A stretch of DNA of 7,975 nt from Anaerotignum sp. (GTDB lineage: Bacteria; Bacillota; Clostridia; Lachnospirales; Anaerotignaceae). The DNA lies in NCBI GenBank assembly GCA_020024395.1, contig JAHHTV010000065.1, positions 1 through 7,975 of the forward strand. Reading direction: 5' to 3'. The notes beneath the pieces are model-generated. The model was given only the letters and a program-made list of their open reading frames with translations. It made no database searches and had not been told where the DNA came from. The position numbers and the translations under genes were made by a program. Below, one piece after another: positions 1 to 7,380 of the stretch. How positions within the stretch are numbered: position 1 is the stretch's first letter; each line of letters begins with the position of its first letter.

Positions 1-393
1 TCTATTATCAATGGACATGAATTTGAACAAGTGCGTTTAACCGTAGAAAACGGTCGTATTGTGGAAGCTGTTTGCAAAAATTCAGAACAAAATGCAGATT
101 TGCTTTCTTATATTGATACAGATGCAGGTTCTCGTTATTTTGGCGAAGTGGCGATTGGCACCAATTATGGTATACAAAAACATACTAAAAATATATTGTT
201 TGATGAAAAAATTGGTGGTTCTATGCATATGGCAATCGGCGAAAGTTTTCAGGAAGCAGGTGGCAAAAATACTTCTGCAATCCATTGGGATATGATAAAC
301 GATATGAAAATATGTGGAAAAATTTATGCAGATGGTGAATTGTTTTATGAAAATGGAAGATTTTTGGAAGAAGTGTGCAAACAAAATGTATAA
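1..393 (+). CDS. M29-family metallo-aminopeptidase, C-terminal part (5' end outside window)
   Basis: This is the last 130 residues of a gene that begins before the window; the frame is open from base 1 to the TAA at 391-393, so the GTG at 31 is an internal valine codon and not a start. The fragment carries the C-terminal metal-site pattern of M29 (AmpS/PepS/AmpT-like) aminopeptidases: GEVAIG with its glutamate at 145-147, GGSMHMAIG with a histidine at 226-228, and IHWDM with a histidine at 283-285 and an aspartate at 289-291. In the family these residues hold two catalytic metal ions that remove N-terminal amino acids from peptides in the cytoplasm. The family is usually about 370-410 residues, so roughly two thirds of the protein lies upstream. 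The end of the chain (LFYENGRFLEEVCKQNV) is typical of the family. The family assignment is firm; the substrate preference cannot be read from this part. Confidence 0.88.
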   Translation, partial: SIINGHEFEQVRLTVENGRIVEAVCKNSEQNADLLSYIDTDAGSRYFGEVAIGTNYGIQKHTKNILFDEKIGGSMHMAIGESFQEAGGKNTSAIHWDMINDMKICGKIYADGELFYENGRFLEEVCKQNV

Positions 394-404
394 TGCATTT
401 TTTT
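383..404 (+). terminator. Possible weak terminator after the aminopeptidase gene
   Basis: A six-pair stem (383-388 with 396-401, AAAATG/CATTTT) overlaps the stop codon and runs into seven T residues (398-404). It has only one G-C pair, so it is weak as a rho-independent terminator. A new promoter follows within 30 bases, which fits the end of a transcription unit here, but the hairpin alone is not convincing. Confidence 0.3.
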
Positions 405-429
405 GTAAAGATATCTCCTGTGTTGTCAT

Positions 430-458
430 TTGACACAAAGCAAAGTGCTATGTAAAAT
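430..458 (+). promoter_or_regulatory. Sigma-A-type promoter for apbE
   Basis: A perfect -35 box TTGACA (430-435) is followed after exactly 17 bases by TAAAAT (453-458), one mismatch from the TATAAT consensus and preceded by TG. Transcription would start near 465, about 30 bases before the apbE ATG. The -35 box lies inside a small dyad, TGTCA-TT-TGACA (424-435), which could be an operator; that part is inference. Confidence 0.75.
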
Positions 459-477
459 AAAAAAGAACAATCATGAT

Positions 478-483
478 GAGGAG
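478..483 (+). promoter_or_regulatory. Ribosome binding site of apbE
   Basis: GAGGAG lies 10 bases before the ATG at 494. It supports this start, which also gives an intact lipoprotein signal peptide. Confidence 0.7.
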
Positions 484-493
484 ATAACAAAAT

Positions 494-1546
494 ATGAAGT
501 GGAACAAAATACTTGTTTTGATGGCTTGTTGTATGCTGTTGTTGAGTGGTTGCACAACAAAAAATACCACAGAAGCAGAAAAACATGAAGCCATGACATT
601 TGCAATGGATACATTGATGATGCTTACTGTGTATGATGAAAATGGAGAACAAATTTTAGTAGATGCAGAACAAGAAATCAGAAGATTGGAAAATCTGTTG
701 TCTGTCACTATAGAAAATAGTGATATAACAAAATTAAACCAAAATGCAGGCAAAGAGGCGGTCGCAATATCAGATGATACAATGGCTTTGTTGCAAATGG
801 GGGACGATATCAATGTATTGACAAATGGTTGTTATGATATGACAGTATCTCCTATTGTCAAAGCGTGGGGGTTTACAGAAGAAACACACAAAGTCCCATC
901 ACAGAAAGAAATTGATGCATTATTGCCACTGGTCAATCATAATGCTGTGGAAATAGATACACAACATAAAACCGCTTATCTCAAGCAAAGTGGTATGGCT
1001 GTGGATTTGGGTGGCATTGCAAAAGGATATACTTCTGATTGTGTGGTAAATGTTTTGAAAGAAAAAGGTGTTTCTTCTGCCATTGTTTCATTGGGTGGCA
1101 ATGTTGCAGCAGTTGGAAATAAGCCTGATGGTTCACCCTGGAAAATTGCAGTGGAAAATCCTTTGAATAGTAGCAATGGGGATTATGTGGGCTTGTTGAC
1201 AGTGACAGATAAATTTGCAGTGACTTCTGGTGGATACCAACGTTATTTTGAACAAGATGGAAAAAAATACCATCATATCATTGACCCACATACAGGGTAT
1301 CCAGCAGAAAATGGCTTGATTTCTGTTACTATTATCTGTGAAAACGGTACAAAAGCAGATGGATTGTCTACGGCTTTGTTTGTCATGGGACTGGAAAAGG
1401 GGTTGGATTTGTGGCGACAAAGTGATGATTTTGAAGTCATTTTTATCACAGATGACCATAGGGTGATTGCAACAGAAGGTATTTCGGAACAATTTACTTT
1501 TGAACAACAAAATACCGCATTTACATATGAAATAGCAAAACGGTAA
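494..1546 (+). CDS. apbE: FAD:protein FMN transferase, ApbE-family lipoprotein
   Basis: The 350-residue product matches the ApbE family in length and motifs. ApbE enzymes take FMN from FAD and attach it through a phosphoester bond to a Thr/Ser of exported or membrane flavoproteins (for example RnfG/NqrC-type subunits or FMN-binding domain proteins), with Mg2+ as cofactor, outside the cytoplasmic membrane. Residues 1-19 are a signal peptide and LSGC (17-20) is a lipobox, so the mature protein should be lipid-anchored at Cys20. Visible family motifs are AMDTLMML near residue 38, VDLGGIAKGY (170-179), SLGGNVAAVG around 200, TSGGYQRYF (244-252) and HHIIDPHTGYP with Asp264, followed by the KADGLSTALFVMG block. 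Nothing essential appears missing. The gene has its own promoter and is followed after 23 bases by a small membrane protein gene, probably co-transcribed. The flavoprotein it modifies is not in this window. Confidence 0.95.
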   Translation: MKWNKILVLMACCMLLLSGCTTKNTTEAEKHEAMTFAMDTLMMLTVYDENGEQILVDAEQEIRRLENLLSVTIENSDITKLNQNAGKEAVAISDDTMALLQMGDDINVLTNGCYDMTVSPIVKAWGFTEETHKVPSQKEIDALLPLVNHNAVEIDTQHKTAYLKQSGMAVDLGGIAKGYTSDCVVNVLKEKGVSSAIVSLGGNVAAVGNKPDGSPWKIAVENPLNSSNGDYVGLLTVTDKFAVTSGGYQRYFEQDGKKYHHIIDPHTGYPAENGLISVTIICENGTKADGLSTALFVMGLEKGLDLWRQSDDFEVIFITDDHRVIATEGISEQFTFEQQNTAFTYEIAKR

Positions 1547-1553
1547 TGATAAC

Positions 1554-1561
1554 AAAGGAGG
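1554..1561 (+). promoter_or_regulatory. Strong ribosome binding site deciding the start of the small membrane protein
   Basis: AAAGGAGG (1554-1561) lies 8 bases before the ATG at 1570. An in-frame ATG at 1546 overlaps the apbE stop codon but lies upstream of this site and has no Shine-Dalgarno sequence of its own, so 1570 is preferred. Confidence 0.85.
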
Positions 1562-1569
1562 CTGGCAGT

Positions 1570-1782
1570 ATGAAAGATAAAATGACTTGTTTGGATACAT
1601 TTTTAGTAGAAACTTGTATGATAATATTTGGTATGTTATCAGGTATGGTGATACCAAAAGAAAAAAGAAAAACCACATTTGCTGTGGGGATGGGTGTATT
1701 TTTATTGGCATCCGCTGGCATTGTATACCGTTTTCTGAAAATACAAGAAACAGATGATTTACAAATTACAGAGCAAGAATAA
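1570..1782 (+). CDS. Small membrane protein of unknown function (70 aa)
   Basis: I do not recognise this 70-residue protein. It appears to be a helical hairpin in the membrane: a first hydrophobic segment at about residues 9-28 (with a GMLSGM small-residue pattern), a short basic loop (PKEKRKT, about 28-35), a second hydrophobic segment at about 36-56 (GMGVFLLASAGIVY), and an acidic cytosolic-looking tail (QETDD...EQE). The positive loop suggests that both ends lie outside and the loop inside, but this is a rough inference. Start choice rests on the strong AAAGGAGG site. The gene follows apbE by 23 bases and precedes a hairpin that could end the transcript, so it is probably the second gene of a two-gene unit with apbE. 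A role near the flavinylation enzyme is possible by context only; no catalytic motif is visible. Confidence 0.75.
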   Translation: MKDKMTCLDTFLVETCMIIFGMLSGMVIPKEKRKTTFAVGMGVFLLASAGIVYRFLKIQETDDLQITEQE

Positions 1783-1789
1783 ACCAATC

Positions 1790-1824
1790 AAAACGCTGTG
1801 GCATGATACCATAGCGTTTTTATT
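1790..1824 (+). terminator. Rho-independent terminator or attenuator between the apbE unit and ispG
   Basis: The arms AAAACGCTGTGG (1790-1801) and CCATAGCGTTTT (1809-1820) pair over 12 positions with a single G-U wobble, around a 7-base loop, and the 3' arm merges into a T-run (TTTTTATT, 1817-1824). This is the form of an intrinsic terminator ending the apbE/small-protein transcript. It stops only 20 bases before the ispG ATG, leaving no room for a promoter between them, so it may instead work as a partial terminator or lie within the ispG leader. Confidence 0.8.
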
Positions 1825-1844
1825 CCATAGAAAGAAGTGAGAAT

Positions 1845-2894
1845 ATGAAAAGAACAGAAACAAAAACAATACAAATTGGCAATTTGAAAATGGGTGGTGG
1901 CAATCCAGTTGTCATACAGTCTATGTGTAATACAGATACGAGAGATGTTGCAGCTACGGTTGCACAAATTCATGCATTGGAACAGGCAGGCTGTGAGCTG
2001 GTGCGTGTGGCAGTACCAGATATGCAGGCAGCCGAGGCTGTGGGTGAAATTCGCAAACAAATACATATTCCATTAGTGGCTGACATTCATTTTGACTATC
2101 GTTTGGCACTAAAAGTCATGGAATTGGGAATTGACAAAGTACGCATCAATCCGGGCAATATTGGGGAAGAAAGTCGCATACAGCAAGTTGTGGAAATGGC
2201 AAAACAAAAGAAAATTCCCATTCGCATTGGCGTCAATAGTGGTTCTTTGGAAAAAGATTTGGTAGAAAAATATGGTGGTGTGACACCACAAGGTTTGGTG
2301 GAAAGTGCATTAAGACATGTGAAAATATTAGAAAAATATGATTTTTATGATATTGTTGTGTCCATTAAGGCATCTGATGTTATGTTTTCCATAGAGGCGT
2401 ATCGCATATTGGCAGAACATATTCCTTATCCTATTCATGTAGGGATTACAGAGGCAGGCACATTGTATAGTGGTACCATAAAATCGGCTGTTGGCATTGG
2501 TGCAATATTGGCAATGGGCATTGGTGATACATTGCGTGTATCTTTGACAGGTGACCCTGTGGAGGAAGTCAAAGCTGCAAAAGAAATATTGAAAAGTTTG
2601 GGCTTGCGAAAATTTGGTATTGAAATGATTTCTTGTCCAACTTGCGGCAGAACGCAGATTGATTTGATTGGTATTGCAAATGAGGTGGAAAAACGTTGTG
2701 CAGCTTATCAAAAAGACATCAAAGTGGCTGTGATGGGTTGTGTGGTCAATGGTCCTGGAGAGGCAAAAGAAGCAGATATTGGCATTGCAGGAGGCAATGG
2801 TGTTGGTATATTGTTCAAAAAGGGAGAATTGATACGCAAAGTGGATGAAAACCAACTGGTGGAAACATTGATGGAAGAAATCGAAAAAATGTAA
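1845..2894 (+). CDS. ispG: 4-hydroxy-3-methylbut-2-enyl diphosphate synthase (IspG/GcpE)
   Basis: The enzyme performs the next-to-last step of the MEP isoprenoid pathway, the two-electron reductive ring opening of MEcPP to HMBPP, using a [4Fe-4S] cluster fed by ferredoxin or flavodoxin in the cytoplasm. At 349 residues it is the compact bacterial form. The N-terminal part shows the TIM-barrel signature [24 protein letters not shown] and [11 protein letters not shown] with INPGNIG (101-107). The C-terminal cluster domain shows SCPTCGRT with Cys264 and Cys267, and [10 protein letters not shown] with Cys299 and Glu306, the three Cys and one Glu expected as cluster ligands. The start at 1845 matches family N-termini; its Shine-Dalgarno (AAGTGAG, 1835-1841) is modest. 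polC follows after 24 bases with a strong ribosome site, so the two are probably co-transcribed. In many Clostridia dxr and an rseP-like protease gene lie just upstream; here that place is taken by the apbE pair. Confidence 0.97.
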   Translation: MKRTETKTIQIGNLKMGGGNPVVIQSMCNTDTRDVAATVAQIHALEQAGCELVRVAVPDMQAAEAVGEIRKQIHIPLVADIHFDYRLALKVMELGIDKVRINPGNIGEESRIQQVVEMAKQKKIPIRIGVNSGSLEKDLVEKYGGVTPQGLVESALRHVKILEKYDFYDIVVSIKASDVMFSIEAYRILAEHIPYPIHVGITEAGTLYSGTIKSAVGIGAILAMGIGDTLRVSLTGDPVEEVKAAKEILKSLGLRKFGIEMISCPTCGRTQIDLIGIANEVEKRCAAYQKDIKVAVMGCVVNGPGEAKEADIGIAGGNGVGILFKKGELIRKVDENQLVETLMEEIEKM

Positions 2895-2904
2895 TGCAGT
2901 ACAG

Positions 2905-2912
2905 AAAGGAGG
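2905..2912 (+). promoter_or_regulatory. Ribosome binding site of polC
   Basis: AAAGGAGG lies 6 bases before the ATG at 2919. It fixes the polC start and indicates translation from an ispG-polC transcript, as the 24-base gap holds no promoter. Confidence 0.85.
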
Positions 2913-2918
2913 GGCATT

Positions 2919-5900
2919 ATGACCGCAAAAAAGTTTTCGTCTGTATTTGAACGTATTTCTCTTTCCGCCCCTTTGTTAGCGGTATTTGAAGAAACGGTTG
3001 TACGTTCTTTATTGATACACAAAAAAGAACGTACCATTGTTATGGAATTGGACGCTGACCATATTTTACATCCATCTATGTTGCAAGAACTGCAAAAAGA
3101 ATTGATAGAACAATTACCAGGTGTACAAGATGTGCATATTTTCCCCAAATATCATTTTGTAGACAAACAACCAAAAGAAATACTGGCAGATTTTTGGGAA
3201 ACCATTTGCAAAAAAATTGCAAATGCAGGCAAAATTTGTAATGGGATTATGTCTGATGCAGATTGGCAATATGAAGATGGCAAATTGCAAATATTGGTCA
3301 AACATAATATGGCATATTATTTGTCACAAAAAAAATTAGATGATGCTGTGGCAAAATTGGTGCAAGAAAGCGTTGGGTTGCCCATTACTGTACAATTTAA
3401 AAATGTGCAGTCTAAAATAGAAGAACAACAAGAATTTCAACAAAAAAAACAGTCAAAAGCAGAAGAATTGCTCAAACAAATTGCAAACGCAACACAAACA
3501 GCAGAACAAGAAAAAACGGCAGCAGATGTGCAAGCAGTTTCCGAAACAATTGCAAAAGGTATATTGTTTGGCAAAGAATTTTCTGGCACACCATTAAAAA
3601 TTTTGGATACCAAAATTGCAGGCGAATTTGTCATTGTTGAAGGATTTATATTTAATGTGGAAACCAGAGAAATCAAAGGGGAAAAGTATATTGTTTCTTT
3701 TGATATTACAGATAAGTCAGATTCTACAACCGTCAAATTTTTTGTCAAAAAATCTGTGTTTGACCATGAATTGCAAGATAAAATCAAAAAAGATGCATAT
3801 CTGAAAGTGCAAGGTGATGTACAGTTTGACAAATATGCAAAAGAAATCAATATTATGGCAAAAAATATCATGACAGCACAAGCACCCCCACCACGCATGG
3901 ACAATGCAGAAGAAAAAAGGGTGGAATTGCATTTGCATACACAAATGAGCAGTATGGATGGTGTGACTTCTGTAAAATCGTATATCAAACGTGCCATAGA
4001 TTGGGGACATAAAGCCATTGCGATTACAGACCACGGTGTTGTACAAGCGTTTCCAGATGCCATGAATGCAGTGGGAAAATCGGATTTGAAGGTCATTTAT
4101 GGTGTGGAAGCATATTTGATTGATGATTTGGGCAATGCAGTACTTTCTCCAAAAGGGCAGAGTTTACAAGATTGTTATGTGGTGTTTGATATTGAAACGA
4201 CAGGGCTGTCCAAAGAAAAAGAAGCAATCACAGAAATTGGTGCTGTCAAAGTGGAAAATGGGAAAATTGTTGACCGTTTTAGTACATTTGTAAATCCGCA
4301 ACGACCGATTTCAAAAGAAATTACCAATTTGACAGGAATTACAGATGATATGGTGAAAGATGCCCCCATCATAACAGAAGTATTGCCAGAATTTTTAGCA
4401 TTTTGTGAAAATACAGTTTTGGTGGCACATAACGCCAATTTTGATATGGGATTTATACGGGTGGCGGCAGAACGTGCAGGCATGGAAGAATTGCAACATA
4501 CGGTTGTGGATACTTTGGAGCTTTCTCGTGCATTGTTGACAGATTTGACAAAGCATAAATTGGATATTGTTTGTGAGCGTTTGGGCGTTGTATTGGATGG
4601 ACACCATAGAGCAGTCAATGATGCAGAAGCAACAGCAGAAATATTTTTGAAATTTTTGCATATGCTGGCTGAAAAAGATGTGAAAACATTAGATGAAATC
4701 AATATATTGGCAAGCCGTACTGTAAATTATAAAAAATTGCGTGCGAATCATGCCATTATATTGGTACAAAATGCAGTCGGCTTGCGGAATTTATATGAAT
4801 TGGTTTCTATGTCACATATTGATTATTTTTTCCGTAGACCACGTATTCCGAAAAGCAAATTGATGCAGTTTCGAGAAGGGCTGATTGTGGGAAGTGCTTG
4901 TGAAGCAGGAGAGTTATATCGAGCGTTATTAGATGGTCAGCCAAAACAACGTATTGCAGAATTGGTACATTTTTATGACTATTTGGAAATTCAGCCACTC
5001 GATAACAATGCATTTATGATACATTCCCCAAAAGCGGAAACCATACATTCTGTAGAAGATTTGAAAGAAATGAACCGAAAAATTGTGGCATTGGGGGAAT
5101 TGTATCATAAACCAGTTGTGGCAACTTGTGATGTACATTTTATTGACCCTGATGATGCGGTGTATCGTAAAATCATTATGGCAGCAGAAGGGTTTTCAGA
5201 TGCAGATAAACAGCCTCCTTTATATTTTCGTACCACAGAGGAAATGTTGACAGAGTTTGCATATTTGGGTGAAGAAAAAGCAAAAGAAGTTGTGATTACA
5301 AATACGAATTTGATTGCTGACCGTATCGAAAAAATAAAGCCCATTCCAGATGAAACATTTCCGCCAAAAATAGAGGGGGCAGATGAGGAGCTGCGGCAAA
5401 TTACAATGGACAAAGCACATTCCATATATGGCGACCCATTGCCACATTTGGTGCAAGACAGATTGGAAACAGAGTTAAATTCTATTATTAGCAATGGATA
5501 TGCAGTGTTGTATATCATTGCACAAAAATTGGTTTGGAAATCTGTAGAAGATGGCTATTTGGTTGGTTCTCGTGGTTCTGTGGGTTCTTCATTTGCAGCA
5601 AATATGGCAGGAATTACAGAGGTAAATTCTTTGCCACCACATTATGTTTGTCCTGTATGCAAATATTCTGATTTTGACTCGGATTTGGTGCGTTCTTATG
5701 CCATGGAAGAAGCAAGCGGCTGTGATATGCCAGATAGAGAATGTCCTGTTTGTGGTGCAAAGCTGCATAAAGATGGACATGATATTCCATTCCAAACATT
5801 TTTGGGATTTGAAGGAGATAAAGAGCCAGATATTGATTTGAATTTTTCAGGAGAATATCAACAAACAGCACATGCTTATACAGAAGAATTGTTTGGCACA

Positions 5901-7253
5901 GGTCATGTGTTTAAGGCGGGTACGATTGGCACATTGGCAGAAAAAACAGCATATGGTTTTGTGAAAAAATATTTTGATGAAAGAGAAATTACGGCACATA
6001 ATGCAGAAATTACAAGATTGATGAATGGTTGTACAGGTATCAAAAGAACAACAGGGCAACATCCCGGCGGATTGATGGTTGTGCCAAGTGACCATAATAT
6101 TTATGAATTTTGTCCCATACAACGTCCTGCCAATGATATGAATTCTACCATTACAACAACACATTTTGATTATCATTCCATAAGCGGACGTTTGCTGAAA
6201 TTAGATTTACTGGGACACGACGACCCGACGGTTATTCGTATGTTATATGATTTGACAGGTGTCAATCCGCAGACAGTACCGCTTGGTGACCCAACAACGA
6301 TGTCATTGTTTGAATCACCAAATGCATTGGGCGTGACAGCAGAGGAAATTGGTTGCGAAACGGGAACGTTAGGCATACCGGAATTTGGTACAAAATTTGT
6401 AAGAGGGATGTTGCTGGACACTAAGCCAAAAACATTTGCAGATTTACTGCGGATATCTGGGCTTTCTCATGGTACAGATGTGTGGCTTGGTAATGCACAG
6501 ACACTCATTGAAAATGGTACCATTACACTAAAAGAAAGTATTTCCACACGTGATAGTATTATGATTTATTTGATTAACAAAGGTGTGGAGAAAAAGAAAT
6601 CATTCAAAATTATGGAAAAAGTCAGAAAAGGAAAAGGGCTGACAGAAGAAGATATTGCAGATATGAAAGCGGCAGATGTACCGGATTGGTATATTGACTC
6701 TTGCCAAAAAATCAAATATATGTTTCCAAAAGCCCATGCGGCTGCATATGTAATGATGGCATTTCGTATTGCATATTTCAAAGTCAATTATCCAGAGGCA
6801 TATTATGCATCATATTTTACCGTGCGTGCATGTGATGATTTTGATTATAGCTGTATGTGTAAAGGAATGGAGGCTGCCAAAGCGGCAATGCGGGAAATTC
6901 ATGCAAAAGGTATGGAGGCTACGGCAAAAGACAAAGCAAAATTGACGGTATTGGAATTGATTGTAGAATTTTATGCAAGAGGATTTCACTTTTTGCCCAT
7001 AGATTTGTATCGTTCCGATGCCAGAAAATTTATTGTTACACAAGAAGGGTTAATACCTCCGTTCAATTCTTTGCAAGGGCTTGGTACAAATGCCGCACAA
7101 AGCATTGTGGAAGGCAGAGAAAATGGTGGGGAATTCCGCACGATTGAAGAATTGAAAGAAAGAACATCTTTGGGACGGTCTTTGGTTGATTTGCTCAAAG
7201 AAAATGGCGTTTTGGATGGTATACCAGAAACAAATCAGTTAACTTTATTTTGA
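2919..7253 (+). CDS. polC: DNA polymerase III subunit alpha, Gram-positive PolC type
   Basis: This is the replicative polymerase with built-in 3'-5' proofreading, 1444 residues against about 1437 in Bacillus subtilis. Domains in order: a PolC-specific N-terminal region with a charged, Gln/Lys/Glu-rich helix near 167-210; an OB fold at about 230-320; a PHP domain beginning at VELHLHT (335-341) with ITDHG (369-373), interrupted by the DnaQ-like exonuclease at about 420-585, and resuming to CDVHF (737-741); then the C-family polymerase. Exonuclease residues are intact: DIETTG (Asp424, Glu426), HNANFD (Asp509) and HHRAVNDA (His563, Asp568). Polymerase residues are intact: GSRGS (883-887), PDIDLNF (Asp971, Asp973) and LDLLGHDDP (Asp1096). 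CPVC (911-914) and CPVC (942-945) are probable zinc ligands. A helix-hairpin-helix lies near 1387-1400, and the protein ends in QLTLF, a sliding-clamp binding motif. No frameshift or missing key residue is seen. A terminator follows at once. Confidence 0.98.
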   Translation: MTAKKFSSVFERISLSAPLLAVFEETVVRSLLIHKKERTIVMELDADHILHPSMLQELQKELIEQLPGVQDVHIFPKYHFVDKQPKEILADFWETICKKIANAGKICNGIMSDADWQYEDGKLQILVKHNMAYYLSQKKLDDAVAKLVQESVGLPITVQFKNVQSKIEEQQEFQQKKQSKAEELLKQIANATQTAEQEKTAADVQAVSETIAKGILFGKEFSGTPLKILDTKIAGEFVIVEGFIFNVETREIKGEKYIVSFDITDKSDSTTVKFFVKKSVFDHELQDKIKKDAYLKVQGDVQFDKYAKEINIMAKNIMTAQAPPPRMDNAEEKRVELHLHTQMSSMDGVTSVKSYIKRAIDWGHKAIAITDHGVVQAFPDAMNAVGKSDLKVIYGVEAYLIDDLGNAVLSPKGQSLQDCYVVFDIETTGLSKEKEAITEIGAVKVENGKIVDRFSTFVNPQRPISKEITNLTGITDDMVKDAPIITEVLPEFLAFCENTVLVAHNANFDMGFIRVAAERAGMEELQHTVVDTLELSRALLTDLTKHKLDIVCERLGVVLDGHHRAVNDAEATAEIFLKFLHMLAEKDVKTLDEINILASRTVNYKKLRANHAIILVQNAVGLRNLYELVSMSHIDYFFRRPRIPKSKLMQFREGLIVGSACEAGELYRALLDGQPKQRIAELVHFYDYLEIQPLDNNAFMIHSPKAETIHSVEDLKEMNRKIVALGELYHKPVVATCDVHFIDPDDAVYRKIIMAAEGFSDADKQPPLYFRTTEEMLTEFAYLGEEKAKEVVITNTNLIADRIEKIKPIPDETFPPKIEGADEELRQITMDKAHSIYGDPLPHLVQDRLETELNSIISNGYAVLYIIAQKLVWKSVEDGYLVGSRGSVGSSFAANMAGITEVNSLPPHYVCPVCKYSDFDSDLVRSYAMEEASGCDMPDRECPVCGAKLHKDGHDIPFQTFLGFEGDKEPDIDLNFSGEYQQTAHAYTEELFGTGHVFKAGTIGTLAEKTAYGFVKKYFDEREITAHNAEITRLMNGCTGIKRTTGQHPGGLMVVPSDHNIYEFCPIQRPANDMNSTITTTHFDYHSISGRLLKLDLLGHDDPTVIRMLYDLTGVNPQTVPLGDPTTMSLFESPNALGVTAEEIGCETGTLGIPEFGTKFVRGMLLDTKPKTFADLLRISGLSHGTDVWLGNAQTLIENGTITLKESISTRDSIMIYLINKGVEKKKSFKIMEKVRKGKGLTEEDIADMKAADVPDWYIDSCQKIKYMFPKAHAAAYVMMAFRIAYFKVNYPEAYYASYFTVRACDDFDYSCMCKGMEAAKAAMREIHAKGMEATAKDKAKLTVLELIVEFYARGFHFLPIDLYRSDARKFIVTQEGLIPPFNSLQGLGTNAAQSIVEGRENGGEFRTIEELKERTSLGRSLVDLLKENGVLDGIPETNQLTLF

Positions 7254-7292
7254 AAAAAGCGGTTTTTCATGTACATGAAAAGCCGTTTTTTG
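7253..7292 (+). terminator. Rho-independent terminator of polC
   Basis: The hairpin begins on the last base of the polC stop codon. The 5' arm 7253-7271 (A-run, GCGG, T-run, CATG) pairs with 7274-7291 (CATG, AAAA, GCCG, T-run) with one bulged G (7259) and one G-U pair. Six T residues (7286-7291) close the structure. The A-run and T-run symmetry means it could also stop transcription arriving from the other side. Confidence 0.85.
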
Positions 7293-7295
7293 ATT

Positions 7296-7366
7296 TGTTT
7301 TACAGTTCGCAACTTTTTTTCCATGATATATGAAATATTTTCCTGTATGATAAAAACTGTAAAACA
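7296..7366. repeat. Perfect 12-bp inverted repeat with a 47-base A/T-rich spacer
   Basis: TGTTTTACAGTT (7296-7307) is the exact reverse complement of AACTGTAAAACA (7355-7366). The spacer (7308-7354) is A/T rich and contains no gene. It lies between the polC terminator and the structured RNA region. It could be a long-range RNA helix, a protein-binding dyad, or part of the RNA gene's promoter region; the sequence does not decide. Confidence 0.6.
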
Positions 7367-7380
7367 GCTCTGTATTGTAT

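Noticed and set aside
1546..1569. Upstream ATG at 1546 overlapping the apbE stop codon as the start of the small membrane protein
   Set aside because: It has no Shine-Dalgarno sequence in front, while a perfect AAAGGAGG stands 8 bases before the in-frame ATG at 1570.
3437..4702. Long open frames antisense to polC (for example 219 codons at 3437-4096 and 175 codons at 4175-4702)
   Set aside because: They are mirror images of polC codon use, rich in Cys, Ser, Phe and Ile, with no recognisable domain and no ribosome binding site. polC is intact on the other strand.
7320..7380. Promoter for the RNA, such as TATGAT at 7346-7351 or TATTGT at 7373-7378
   Set aside because: Neither has a reasonable -35 box at 16-18 bases, so I did not annotate a promoter.
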